IMG/VR virus record: IMGVR_UViG_3300028610_000244
Location: 33,869-97,868 of that record
Direction: 5' to 3' (one strand)
Length of the DNA: 64,000 nt
Source: a virus
The position numbers and the translations under genes were made by a program. The notes under the pieces are model-generated. The model had not been told where the DNA came from. It did not search any database and saw nothing but the letters and a program-made list of their open reading frames with translations. Below, one piece after another: positions 22,218-30,820 of this stretch. How positions within the stretch are numbered: the stretch's first letter is position 1; the number at the start of each line of letters is the position of its first letter.

Positions 22218-22420
22218 GCCACACACTCCTCCAATTCGGGGAACAAGACTTCGACGTCGCCACCATGAATCTCGCTGAACGCTTGTAACAAAGTTTGTCG
22301 GCAGGCGTCCAGTTCTCTTCCGCTATCCTGGTCCTCGGCAGGACACGCTACGAGGCATTCACTCTCGATGGTGGTGAATACAATGCCGTTTATGTATATA
22401 ATTGCAGTCGTAATATTCAT
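22214..22420 (-). CDS. Small hypothetical protein, 68 aa
   Basis: MNITTAIIYINGIVFTTIESECLVACPAED, then a helix and an acidic end. Four Cys. No family recognised. First gene of the transcript from the promoter at 22445-22473, with TTGGAGAACAG before ATG. Confidence 0.62.
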   Translation of the reverse strand: MNITTAIIYINGIVFTTIESECLVACPAEDQDSGRELDACRQTLLQAFSEIHGGDVEVLFPELEECVA

Positions 22421-22444
22421 TCTGTTCTCCAATCCAATATCACC

Positions 22445-22473
22445 AGTATATCAACATCAAAGCTCTTTGTCAA
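22445..22473 (-). promoter_or_regulatory. Promoter of the envelope-protein operon
   Basis: -35 TTGACA (22468-22473), 17 bp, -10 TATACT (22445-22450). The -35 lies inside the end of the 79-aa gene. Drives 22420 to the terminator at 19815-19845. Confidence 0.82.
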
Positions 22474-22696
22474 CCATTTTCAGGATTATTTTCATCTTTT
22501 GGTTCGGCAGCTCCTGGACATAGCCCACCCACAATTGGACGCACTCTGGGCACCTACGCAGAATAGCCCCATGCCGGTTGAGTACGATCCCGTACAGTAC
22601 AACCTTATCACGAGCCACGATCACGGGCTTGCCTAACGCACTCTCACACTTCCTACAATATATCTTTGGATACTGCTCTTGTCTCGGTGTTCCCAT
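22457..22696 (-). CDS. Zinc-ribbon-like protein, 79 aa
   Basis: MGTPRQEQYPKIYCRKCESALG ... RRCPECVQLWVG: CxxC pairs 30-odd residues apart form a ribbon. The C-terminal part is a helix (NQKMKIILKMVDKEL). Start at 22694-22696 after AGGAAGGCAACTA. Possibly co-translated with the primase gene just upstream. Confidence 0.68.
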   Translation of the reverse strand: MGTPRQEQYPKIYCRKCESALGKPVIVARDKVVLYGIVLNRHGAILRRCPECVQLWVGYVQELPNQKMKIILKMVDKEL

Positions 22697-22707
22697 TAGT
22701 TGCCTTC

Positions 22708-25083
22708 CTAGAATGGTGGTTGGTCGTCGTTCTCGGGTACGTCTTGCCATGCTGTTTTGAATCCTGCTACCTTGTTCCAGGAGTCACGGCACTCCTCAAG
22801 TGATGGGATAACATAGCATCTTGGATTGGTGCAGAATGAGAGCCCAGTGGCGTATGAAGCTCCCGGTTGCGGGCTGACCTTCACTGTCCTTATGGCAGGA
22901 TGTCCACTAGGTAGAATGCGTGTAAGGAATTTGGTTAAACGGATCATAGAGCATCGGTTCATGTAGGTGCCGGCGTATTGCTTTACGAAGTTGATGAAGT
23001 CGAGGAGCATCTCTTGTTTTGGTAACGCAGTCACCCAGGTTTCGTGACGTGCAAACACTCGGCCCTCATGTAGCTTATCATACCACCACGATTCCTCGGG
23101 GCTGAGGTTGAGTTGTTTCTGTTCGTTCAGGGCGTCAGTGGCGGGGGCCTCACGGAGATTTACGGCCGTAAGGTCCAATGTCATCAAGTGATGCAGCAAC
23201 GCCTCATAGCCGCCGTTGTCCAGCTCGGCTGCGATCTCACCAAAATATTTTGTATCATTGCGATGATCTTCTGCGGTATCGAGGATGAAAAATCGACGGT
23301 CGTCCATTGCAACAGGTACAACCCACTCACTGTTCGAGGCCATCATAAGGTGAATATAGTTCGGAGAAGCTTCGGAGTCGATACCTTTCTGCTCGACAAC
23401 GATGTGCTCCTCTGTGATGATAGCTTTGAGGGTGCCTTCGGCCTTCTTGTCACCAGCAAAGAACGCTTCGTCAGCGAAGAGCATGACTGTGTCTCGCAGG
23501 TGTGCGTTGAACGAACCCACCAGATGCTTTGATTGTGAGATTTGTAGGAAGTGCTGTCCCCATAGCTTGCCGATGGCTTTGGCAAAGAACGACTTGCCTG
23601 TTCCCTGCTTACCCCTCATCACCACTGCGGTGCCACCGGGGTGATTCGGGTTCTGTACTGCATCCGCCAACCATGTCATCAGATAGGTGTAGTGCCCTTC
23701 ATTGCCGAGACAGATGTTGGTCTTGATGTGCTCAAGGAACTTTTCGCAGCTTCCAGGTATGGCCTCACATGTGAACCCACGCCATAGATTGTAGGCTCCG
23801 GCCACTTCCTGTCCGGGCACGAATACAATTGCATCGAATTGCCTGCGGTTATTGTTCTGTAGCCACCACTTACCCATCGGCATGAACTGGTCAGCACCAT
23901 TTTTATCCTCACCACATTTAACTTTGCGGTGCATGTATCGGTTCGTGAAGTCCGCGAAGGTCTGCATCTCCAGCTTCGGTCTATCAAATGCGTAGTCGTG
24001 CTCCTCGGAAATGACTCGGCACTTGCCGCCGACCGAGGCGATGACTGCGTGACGTGCGTTCAGCTCTTTGAGGGCAGGATCAATAGCCCATTCCTTCGAC
24101 CGTTCGATCTGTCGCAAGGCGTAATACTCAGCACGCGATCCAAGAGAGATCACTGATTCAGAGATGGCGAAGTCTGGGTCTGTGATGATGGAGAAGATCA
24201 CGTCATCGGATATACCCGCACGGTGCAGCTCACAACAAACGCAGAACAGCGTCTCTGATCTGGAGTCAAACCGATTCGGATCGTCTGGGTCTCGCCCCAC
24301 GTTGATGAGTACCTTAACCCACCCCTTGACAACCTTTGTGCCCAGCTTGTCCAGCTCATCGAGATCACCTATCCGGGCAACGTTGGATGTATTGACGTTG
24401 GGAGTCAGCTCTGACTTACCTCCGCTAAACCCAGAAGAGGCGGACGTCTGGACTGCTTGTGCAGCGGTGAAGTCTGCTACCGGATATGATGCCGTGGCGT
24501 CGAAATGAATCAGCTCGGCCATGACCTCCTCACGGCCCTTCTTACGCTTCTTCGCATTCGGCCGGTTCATGGTCCCAGGCAGTCGCATGATCCTGCTGAT
24601 GTCGTGACAGTTGTCACCACCGAGCAATATCTCAAGCTGCATGTTGTACCGCTTGGCATCTTCGGCCTTGGCGACGTCACCATCTATCTGTATCGGTTCT
24701 TCGAGTCGCCAGAAGGCTTGGTAGCCGCCACCCGAGAAGATGACACATGTCGGCACAGGCTTGAACCCACGAATCTTCTCAAGGATTCTCGGCTGTTCGT
24801 CAGAGAGCGGTTCACCGGCACGGGGATCAACATCGACGTGTAAATACTCAACTGTTGCAATGTCTTGGCGTGAAGCTTTCTTGGTGACGGCTGCTGTCGT
24901 GGGATTGACTGAGAAGTAAATGTTATGGCCGGGACCATTCTTGGTGAGCCAAGCGTTAACTTTCTTTTCTGCTTTGGCCTCGAAGGTTACAGTGTTGAGC
25001 TTTCCGCCCTCTACTGGAATCGCCGTCAGCACCCACGGTCCGTTCGGCCTGAATTGTTTCAAGAAGTCAAGAGGTAGTGACAT
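22708..25083 (-). CDS. Primase-polymerase fused to SF3-type helicase, 791 aa
   Basis: N-terminal archaeo-eukaryotic primase-like domain: HVDVDPR (catalytic Asp84 and Asp86), SGGGYQAFWRL and DISRIMRLPGTMNRPNAKK (third acidic residue and basic motif). The C-terminal domain has Walker A GKQGTGKS at about residue 490, Walker B-like VMLFADEAFF, and MASNSEWVVPVAMDDRRFF (sensor and Arg finger), as in D5/NrS-1-type primase-helicases (DUF5906). Expected role: priming and unwinding at the phage replication fork. The window also encodes a separate family A polymerase, so priming rather than bulk synthesis is the likely task. ATG overlaps the nuclease gene. Confidence 0.9.
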   Translation of the reverse strand: MSLPLDFLKQFRPNGPWVLTAIPVEGGKLNTVTFEAKAEKKVNAWLTKNGPGHNIYFSVNPTTAAVTKKASRQDIATVEYLHVDVDPRAGEPLSDEQPRILEKIRGFKPVPTCVIFSGGGYQAFWRLEEPIQIDGDVAKAEDAKRYNMQLEILLGGDNCHDISRIMRLPGTMNRPNAKKRKKGREEVMAELIHFDATASYPVADFTAAQAVQTSASSGFSGGKSELTPNVNTSNVARIGDLDELDKLGTKVVKGWVKVLINVGRDPDDPNRFDSRSETLFCVCCELHRAGISDDVIFSIITDPDFAISESVISLGSRAEYYALRQIERSKEWAIDPALKELNARHAVIASVGGKCRVISEEHDYAFDRPKLEMQTFADFTNRYMHRKVKCGEDKNGADQFMPMGKWWLQNNNRRQFDAIVFVPGQEVAGAYNLWRGFTCEAIPGSCEKFLEHIKTNICLGNEGHYTYLMTWLADAVQNPNHPGGTAVVMRGKQGTGKSFFAKAIGKLWGQHFLQISQSKHLVGSFNAHLRDTVMLFADEAFFAGDKKAEGTLKAIITEEHIVVEQKGIDSEASPNYIHLMMASNSEWVVPVAMDDRRFFILDTAEDHRNDTKYFGEIAAELDNGGYEALLHHLMTLDLTAVNLREAPATDALNEQKQLNLSPEESWWYDKLHEGRVFARHETWVTALPKQEMLLDFINFVKQYAGTYMNRCSMIRLTKFLTRILPSGHPAIRTVKVSPQPGASYATGLSFCTNPRCYVIPSLEECRDSWNKVAGFKTAWQDVPENDDQPPF

Positions 25084-25495
25084 AGTTGATTATTTCCTGT
25101 AAGTCTTTCGTCGTCAGTAGTGCCCACTCGCGGAGCTTCGCTTGGGTGGCTCCGTCCTTCGCCACTTTGCGTGCTGCGGTCTTGGCGTCGAACAGCAGGT
25201 GCTCTCTGGTCTCAGCTACGTACAGAAGCAGATAGGCGATACCATGATCGGTTCCGCGTTCCCGACACGCCATGTGTCGCCGCATAAGCCAAACCCGCTG
25301 TTGCGGTGAGAAGTGTTTGATCTGGACAGTTGTATCCGCTCGCTTCGGCCACTCTTCCCGGAACTTCAACTCAAGCCAGCCGTCGATGTGCTGGACATCT
25401 GGTGTCCCTGGACAAGCTGGATTCTCGACACTGGTTGCATCGAATCCCAGCTTGTTCATCGCCTTAACAAGAACTTGTCTTTGATTCTGTTCCAT
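25067..25495 (-). CDS. PD-(D/E)XK nuclease (VRR-NUC-like), 142 aa
   Basis: VENPACPGTPDVQHIDGWLELKF gives the PD...(E)xK core: Asp in TPDV, then ELK. This is the pattern of VRR-NUC or resolvase-like phage nucleases. Likely acts in recombination or branched DNA processing during replication. Located between primase-helicase and polymerase. Start has no strong ribosome site beyond TTCATGG-region coupling with the upstream gene, 3 nt away. Confidence 0.78.
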   Translation of the reverse strand: MEQNQRQVLVKAMNKLGFDATSVENPACPGTPDVQHIDGWLELKFREEWPKRADTTVQIKHFSPQQRVWLMRRHMACRERGTDHGIAYLLLYVAETREHLLFDAKTAARKVAKDGATQAKLREWALLTTKDLQEIINYVTTS

Positions 25496-25498
25496 GAA

Positions 25499-25951
25499 CT
25501 ACTCTAGCTCCGCTGGACGACGTTCTCCATTATCTGCCACCGGCTCGTACATCACCAGTGTCACCAGCTCATGTTGTAGGAAGCCGTCATAGACTCGCCG
25601 CATTGTCGCATGGAGGCCGTGATAGGTCTGACACTTCGGGTCATGCTCCAGCTTGAGCAGCGTGCCGTAGTTCATCAGGTCCGCGAAGGACATGACCTTG
25701 ACGTCGTAGATCGTGGCGAGCTGATCTTCATACAGCGGCGGCATTGAGGCCCCACCTGGAGGCGTCCCATCATTGGTGTAATCGTGCGTGTCAGCCGCAG
25801 TGTCTCGAAGATTGACAGTGTCGCCAACCTTGAGATCGCTCCACTTGAGGCCCTTACGAACAGTCAGGTTGATAGCCCTGGGCTTCTCTTCGCCGGGTAT
25901 CTCAACCTTCTCGGTATTATGCACGTTGACTTTGAATAGTAGTGTTCTCAT
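25499..25951 (-). CDS. ASCH-like domain protein, 150 aa
   Basis: The layout VRKGLKWSDLKVGDTVNLRD ... IYDVKVMSFADLMNYG resembles ASCH domains, small RNA-binding beta-barrels, though the match is by pattern only. The C-terminus is HDPKCQTYHGLHATMRRVYDGF. A nucleic-acid role fits the replication operon. Start overlaps the polymerase stop as TAATG. Confidence 0.6.
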   Translation of the reverse strand: MRTLLFKVNVHNTEKVEIPGEEKPRAINLTVRKGLKWSDLKVGDTVNLRDTAADTHDYTNDGTPPGGASMPPLYEDQLATIYDVKVMSFADLMNYGTLLKLEHDPKCQTYHGLHATMRRVYDGFLQHELVTLVMYEPVADNGERRPAELE

Positions 25952-27900
25952 TACATCGAGTCTCCCCAACTCCTGCCGATCTCTATGTCCACTTTGGACG
26001 GTACGACCAGCGGTACACAGTCTGTCATTATTTGAGCCATGTCCTTGGCTGTCTTATCCTCATATACAGTTGTACACAATTCGTCATGTATTTGCAACTG
26101 AATTCTGATATCCGCCTCATCTATAAGCACCATCGCCAGCTTCGTCTGATCGGCGGCACTGCCTTGGATCAGGTTGTTCAGGGCCTTACGCTCCATTCCG
26201 GCACCGGGCGGGTAATGAATATGCCGGCCTAAAATTGTTATAATATATTTTCGATTCCAAGCCACCTTCTCGGCCATGTCCTTGATCTCGCCAAGGAAAG
26301 GCACCTTCGCGTTAAACTCCGCCAAGAACGCTCGGCCTTCTGGACCCGCCACTTCTCGCTCAGCTCCACGGATGTTAACCCACTCTGTAGCGAACCCGCA
26401 GGACTTGCACATCTTGGCCTGTCCCATACCGTAGGTTAGGCCCAGGAATACGGCCTTGGCTCGCTTCCTGAGCTTGTCGAACTTCTCTGGATCATTAGCC
26501 TTAATGATGCCGAACGCCATTTCGGTTGTCATGTCGTGCCAATCAAAGCCCTTAAAGAAGCCGTCTACAGCGGCCTGTGTGCCTGCACAGTCTGCGATAT
26601 GTGCGTAGTGGACGAACAGCCGGGGCTCTTGCTGCGAGTAGTCACAGGAGGCCCAGCGGCCTCCCTCGTCCGGCAGGTAGATCGACCGCCACATCTTACC
26701 GAGGACCGGGTGCCTGCTAGGCTGCTGCTGTAGGTTTGGGGCACTGCTGGATAAACGCCCAGGGCCGGCACCTTTGACGTCGTCGGAGTTGTCCTGCTGC
26801 GTGCGGAGCTGGTTAAACGTCGTGTGAATCCTACCCTTGACCTCGTGTTTGCGGACTGACTTCACGAATGTGTTCCGGACCTTGTTATAGGATCGGGCTT
26901 CAAGGATCGCGTTCACCAGCGGCATGTCTTGGTTCGGTTCCAGGAATTCTTTCTTGACACTCGCTTGACCTTCCGGAAACTTTCCGGACGGCTCTGTGCG
27001 GCCGTAAGGAATTTGCTGGACATCCAGGGCCGCTTGTACGAGCTTAGTCTTGTTGATCTGGTCTACCTTAATCCTGATACCTGACTCAGCGTAGATGATG
27101 TCCAGAAACTCTTGCTCCTTAACAATCGTCAAGGCTTCGACCTTGTCAAGCTGATCGAAATCAATCCTGATTCCGCGTCGTCGCATCTTCAAGAGCACCG
27201 GCAATACTCTACACTCCAGATTGTAGATGCCCCAGATGTCCTGGTCATCAATGATCCGCTCTTGCTTCCTGAGAATCTTTAACGGTAATATTGCATCCTC
27301 GGTGGCGTAAGGTCCGACAAACTTCGCCGGCAACCGCCACATGTTTTTCTTCATGTCTTTGTCGGACCAACCATAGGCGGCGGCAGCGTCGGCAAGTAGT
27401 GTTTCATCTTTGCCGAGGAAGCCATATTTCTTCGCCTGCGTCTCAAGGCCATAGGATAGTTGGTTCTCATCAATCAACGGCTCGGCAATCTGAATGTCCT
27501 TGAACGTGGCGTGACGGAATATGATGCCTCGCTCTGCAAGGTAGTCCAAGTCATACTGTAGGTTGGCACCGCAGATTGCTCCGGTAAAGACCGCCGCCTG
27601 ATCCTTCATGTACTGCTCAACATGCTTCGGGTCAAGGTTGCCGCCGCCCTCGTGACGTGTTGGCAGATAGAACGCCGGCCCATCTTCGATAGCAAAACTG
27701 ATCCCACACGTATACCCATCCCGCCGAACTCCTGGGCCTAACGTCGTTAGTGTGGGATCACACCCTTCTGTATCCAGACCGATCCGCGAGATGCCCTGCC
27801 AGGACGGAAGATCGTTCAAATTGGGTGCTGTCCAATCGCTCTCCGGGGAGAACATCGGTTGCTGACCAACATAGTCTATGTATTTTCCTCTACGAGCCAT
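25951..27900 (-). CDS. polA-like: Family A DNA polymerase with 3'-5' exonuclease, 649 aa
   Basis: Exonuclease motifs: LDTEG (Asp43, Glu45), NLQYDLDYL, YATEDA. Polymerase motifs: A is CDYSQQEPRLFVHYA (about residue 418), B is RKRAKAVFLGLTYGMG, C is LQIHDELCTTV (about 607). Length and lack of a 5' nuclease domain match T7-type replicative polymerases. Motif A has QQEP where QIEL is common. Acts with the primase-helicase, SSB-like protein and ligase. Start at 27898-27900 chosen because an upstream extension runs 63 nt into the 150-aa gene and lacks a ribosome site. Confidence 0.93.
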   Translation of the reverse strand: MARRGKYIDYVGQQPMFSPESDWTAPNLNDLPSWQGISRIGLDTEGCDPTLTTLGPGVRRDGYTCGISFAIEDGPAFYLPTRHEGGGNLDPKHVEQYMKDQAAVFTGAICGANLQYDLDYLAERGIIFRHATFKDIQIAEPLIDENQLSYGLETQAKKYGFLGKDETLLADAAAAYGWSDKDMKKNMWRLPAKFVGPYATEDAILPLKILRKQERIIDDQDIWGIYNLECRVLPVLLKMRRRGIRIDFDQLDKVEALTIVKEQEFLDIIYAESGIRIKVDQINKTKLVQAALDVQQIPYGRTEPSGKFPEGQASVKKEFLEPNQDMPLVNAILEARSYNKVRNTFVKSVRKHEVKGRIHTTFNQLRTQQDNSDDVKGAGPGRLSSSAPNLQQQPSRHPVLGKMWRSIYLPDEGGRWASCDYSQQEPRLFVHYAHIADCAGTQAAVDGFFKGFDWHDMTTEMAFGIIKANDPEKFDKLRKRAKAVFLGLTYGMGQAKMCKSCGFATEWVNIRGAEREVAGPEGRAFLAEFNAKVPFLGEIKDMAEKVAWNRKYIITILGRHIHYPPGAGMERKALNNLIQGSAADQTKLAMVLIDEADIRIQLQIHDELCTTVYEDKTAKDMAQIMTDCVPLVVPSKVDIEIGRSWGDSM

Positions 27901-28342
27901 ACTTGTCAAGGTTCCTTTGTTTGACACCCGTGACGTAGCCAAACCTATCTGCACGCTTGGCAATCCGTCCGACTATGGTGGCCCAGCCTTTATCTGCTCC
28001 GTGGAACTCAACGCCCAGAGCGTGCATTATGTCAAGCACACCAGCGAACGCGGACATCAGCGGATCAAATGTGAAGCACTCCGGCATCTGCGTCGGCATC
28101 CGCTTGCCGAGGATTAGTTCATTCTCATCGTCCAGGTTACAGCTTATTACACCATAATCCGTTTCCTGGTAGAAGCAGCACTGGCGGCAAGTGAACAGCA
28201 CTTGCTTATTCTGCCAGCGGATCGCATCCCGGATCATCTTTCGGAGCGTGTGTTTCAGCTCCGGCCCGGACATCGGCTCGAAGTCCTGATCCTCGTCATC
28301 AACCTCTCTAATTGAAACCTCAACTTTCTTCTTCCGTGTCAT
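27890..28342 (-). CDS. Hypothetical protein in the replication operon, 150 aa
   Basis: Basic/acidic N-terminus (MTRKKKVEVSIREVDDEDQDFEPM), a Cys cluster (FTCRQCCFYQETDYGVISC), then a helical C-terminal part. It might bind zinc. No family recognised. Overlaps the polymerase by 11 nt and the upstream gene by 4 nt. Confidence 0.66.
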   Translation of the reverse strand: MTRKKKVEVSIREVDDEDQDFEPMSGPELKHTLRKMIRDAIRWQNKQVLFTCRQCCFYQETDYGVISCNLDDENELILGKRMPTQMPECFTFDPLMSAFAGVLDIMHALGVEFHGADKGWATIVGRIAKRADRFGYVTGVKQRNLDKYGS

Positions 28343-28731
28343 CTGATCTCCATGACGCTAATTACTCTTACCTTGAATTCTTCTGACTTGAACCCCACAG
28401 ACCCCAATGTCCCAATCTTCTTGGTAGGATCGACACCCGCCGTCCGCTCGATCTGGAGAATGTCACCTACGTCGGGCACGAGACTAACATCCTCGGTACT
28501 CCAACTGATCTCACGTAGAGATGCTTCCCACAACTTCCGCTGTGAGTCACCAAGGTAGATCGCTTGGAGACCGAATGGTATCTCCTGGCATGTCACTCGG
28601 TAGTGTGTGTTGGCCTCTTTCGGTTCCGGTTTGGGAGTCGCCGCATGGCGAATCAGTCCGGTGCCTAGACCTATTCCCGCACCTGTTGCCACGACAGCCG
28701 ATCTGAATAGAAAGTTTCTTCTCGTTATCAT
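28339..28731 (-). CDS. Tat-signal exported protein, 130 aa
   Basis: N-terminus MITRRNFLFRSAVVATGAGIGLGTG fits a twin-arginine signal (RRNFL followed by a moderately hydrophobic core). The mature part is beta-rich (EIPFGLQAIYLGDSQRKLWEAS) with no recognised enzyme motif. Export across the inner membrane of a folded protein is predicted, unusual for a phage gene inside a replication operon. Start at 28729-28731 after AAAGGTGGTGACAC; overlaps the helicase gene by 4 nt. Confidence 0.7.
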   Translation of the reverse strand: MITRRNFLFRSAVVATGAGIGLGTGLIRHAATPKPEPKEANTHYRVTCQEIPFGLQAIYLGDSQRKLWEASLREISWSTEDVSLVPDVGDILQIERTAGVDPTKKIGTLGSVGFKSEEFKVRVISVMEIR

Positions 28732-29894
28732 CGTGTCACCACCTTTACTTCTTTGGCCGCTCGTGTCACCGCTGTGTACAGCCACTTGTTTCCGTCTGTG
28801 CCGAAGGCTGCTGATTCATCGAAGATCAGCACCTTGTCCCACTCCGAACCCTGGCTCTTATGTACGGTCAACGCATAACCGTAATCAAACTCCTGGGCTT
28901 CCTTCCTGATCCAGAAAGGTATCTGCGTTGGCTCATCTGACATGAAGTGGTGCCGGTGAGCCTCGACGGCTGTATAGTTTGCCTTGCAGTCTGGGTCAAA
29001 GATTATTAGGTCCAGGAACTCATCACCGTCAAAACAAGATTCTGTTTCCCAGATCGCTCCGTTGAGAAGCCCGACTTCGTGATCGTTTCGCAGACACACC
29101 AGCCGGTCGCCCTCTTCGGGTGTCGGTGACTTTCTGCCCAGTAAGGTTCTGATCTTTCGGTTCGTGGCTTTGCGAGTAGCGTTGCGGCCCACGAGTATTT
29201 GGTCGAAGCCCATGACGTCGTCAGGTGTCACTGAACCCCACTCCACAACCATGTCACCGTCCGGCCTGATCCACTCACCCTGCCTGATTCGGGTAGCGAG
29301 CTGGATGATCGGATTGCCTTGAGCCTGTCGGTGAATCTCATCGAGCATAAAGTCGGGCTCTGCTTGGATGAACCATCCGGCTCCGAACACTGGTGGCAAC
29401 TGAGCAGGATCGCCCAGCACGAGTATCTTGGTGCCGAAGCTCATCAAGTCCATTGCCATCTGCTCGTTAACCATAGAACATTCATCGACAATGATTAGGT
29501 CCGCCGTCTTGACAGGTGAATCTTCGTTCAGGACAAAGTTCGGTGAGTTGAGCTTCTTGGTCTCGAACGCGATCTTTTGCTCCAGGTCTGCGATCACCAC
29601 CGGGTCGTCGGTGTTGGCTAACGAAACCTCCAGGTCTTTCAGCTTCTTTTGGCTGCGGTCTTTGGGGCAGTAGATGAGCTGATGAATCGTAAAGGCTTCG
29701 CAACCTTTCTGTCTCAAGACGTAGGCTGCTTTACCAGTGAACGCACAGAACAACGTGGCTCCCGAGGCGGCATACTTGGCAATGGTTGTCTTGCCCGAGC
29801 CTGCAAAGCCGAAGAGGCGGAACACCTGTTGGTCCGAGTGCATCCATCGGCCGATGGCGTCTATTGCCTGCTGTTGTTGTCCCGATAACTTCAT
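28728..29894 (-). CDS. SF1B helicase, RecD/Dda-like, 388 aa
   Basis: Motif I GFAGSGKTT (about residue 32), motif II IIVDECSM, motif III LGDPAQLPPV, motif IV region LDEIHRQ, motif V LTVHKSQGSEWD, motif VI YTAVTRA. A 5'-3' helicase of the RecD2/Dda type, used in replication restart or recombination. A coiled insertion (QKKLKDLEVSLANTDDPVVI) lies between motifs Ia and II. Compact length matches Dda-like enzymes. ATGA overlap with the 48-aa gene upstream. Confidence 0.92.
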   Translation of the reverse strand: MKLSGQQQQAIDAIGRWMHSDQQVFRLFGFAGSGKTTIAKYAASGATLFCAFTGKAAYVLRQKGCEAFTIHQLIYCPKDRSQKKLKDLEVSLANTDDPVVIADLEQKIAFETKKLNSPNFVLNEDSPVKTADLIIVDECSMVNEQMAMDLMSFGTKILVLGDPAQLPPVFGAGWFIQAEPDFMLDEIHRQAQGNPIIQLATRIRQGEWIRPDGDMVVEWGSVTPDDVMGFDQILVGRNATRKATNRKIRTLLGRKSPTPEEGDRLVCLRNDHEVGLLNGAIWETESCFDGDEFLDLIIFDPDCKANYTAVEAHRHHFMSDEPTQIPFWIRKEAQEFDYGYALTVHKSQGSEWDKVLIFDESAAFGTDGNKWLYTAVTRAAKEVKVVTR

Positions 29895-30037
29895 GCCGGC
29901 CTCTCTACAACAAGTAAATCATAAGGATCGACTAGACCACAGTTACAGCAGATAAAGTGCAGCTCATCATCACTTATGATATTCCTGCCTATTTCTCCGC
30001 AGTTTGGACACTGAGTTGTTAGTTCACGATCTTCCAT
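29891..30037 (-). CDS. Small zinc-ribbon protein, 48 aa
   Basis: A short ORF reading MEDRELTTQCPNCGEIGRNI, later CCNCGLVDPYD, ending VVERPA. Two CxxC pairs 20-odd residues apart form a TFIIB/RPB9-like ribbon. Start at 30035-30037 after GGTGAAGAA; stop overlaps the helicase ATG. Function unknown; could assist the helicase. Confidence 0.65.
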   Translation of the reverse strand: MEDRELTTQCPNCGEIGRNIISDDELHFICCNCGLVDPYDLLVVERPA

Positions 30038-30041
30038 TTCT

Positions 30042-30653
30042 TCACCATGAAAACACAAGGTCTATGATGTACCCATCACCTAGTCCCGCTGCAATGAGAG
30101 CGGCGTCAATGACTTTTCGTTTCTCCTCACCAATCCAGCTTTCCACGACGCTATCGTCACTGGACTCACCAATCGTATATGACCAATGCTCGCCGTTATG
30201 TAGGCCGGCCTTTGTCACGTATTCCCTGTATGCTTCTTTTGCCTCTTCGGGCAGATCACCTACATCCACCCAATAACTTTTGTTGACTATTTCCGGCTCG
30301 TTCCCTCGGCGAGCCACGAGAATGTCCCACCACTGCTCACGATATGCTTCCGTCTTGCCATTGGCGAACTCGTAACCTGCCTCTTCTATAGAGCCTTCAT
30401 CGTAAGGCCACAAGAAATCTGCCCTGTCCTTGGCCCTCTCTGCTGCATCTGCTGCTTTCTTGACGCAGCCGAACGGTTTCTCAACTATCGCAGAGATTGT
30501 CTGGCAAGTCGTGCATGGCCGCTTACTGAAAGAGTGGCCGTCACTGTTTAGAAGGTTTAGTACAGTTTGGCCGAGGATTTCTTTTGTGACCCGCTCTGCT
30601 ATCCCTTCAACCTGCGTCTTAATTTGTTCTGATTGTTCTTTGTTCTTGCACAT
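30042..30653 (-). CDS. Hypothetical protein, 203 aa
   Basis: Helical N-terminus, a Cys pair (CTTCQT), then mixed alpha/beta with many Trp/Tyr (EQWWDILVARRGNEPE). No family recognised. Several starts are possible; the ATG at 30651-30653 is used. It follows the tRNA-like element by only about 10 nt, without a strong ribosome site. Confidence 0.62.
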   Translation of the reverse strand: MCKNKEQSEQIKTQVEGIAERVTKEILGQTVLNLLNSDGHSFSKRPCTTCQTISAIVEKPFGCVKKAADAAERAKDRADFLWPYDEGSIEEAGYEFANGKTEAYREQWWDILVARRGNEPEIVNKSYWVDVGDLPEEAKEAYREYVTKAGLHNGEHWSYTIGESSDDSVVESWIGEEKRKVIDAALIAAGLGDGYIIDLVFSW

Positions 30654-30660
30654 AATCAAT

Positions 30661-30770
30661 ACCCCGCCACGGAGTCGAACCGCGTATTATCCATACTCAG
30701 GAATCGAACCTGCCGATGCAATTAAGCATAGCGTCCAGCTTGCAGGACCGTCAACCGTCTCCGTGAAACG
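30661..30770 (-). tRNA. tRNA-like hybrid with two T-arm sequences
   Basis: On the minus strand, after the terminator, come GTCC..GGAC with loop TGCAAGCT, a variable-arm hairpin ATGC/GCAT, a T arm CAGG-TTCGATT-CCTG, a small hairpin GTAT/ATAC, and a second T arm CGCGG-TTCGACT-CCGTG followed by GCGGGGT. Two TTCGA loops in one element suggest fusion or decay of two tRNA genes. CACGGAG near the 5' side can pair with CTCCGTG at the 3' end. No standard cloverleaf fits; amino acid not assignable. Confidence 0.4.
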
Positions 30771-30773
30771 ATT

Positions 30774-30795
30774 GGGCGGGACCGAAGTCCCGCCC
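30774..30795 (-). terminator. Hairpin terminator after the SSB-like gene
   Basis: Perfect 9-bp GC-rich stem (GGGCGGGAC/GTCCCGCCC) with a UUCG-type loop on the minus strand. Only a weak T run follows (AATCGTTT). Lies 26 nt after the stop of the SSB-like gene and before the tRNA-like element; it could also act as a processing stem. Confidence 0.65.
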
Positions 30796-30820
30796 GCACG
30801 CCGGAGGAGAGGGAGGTGTT

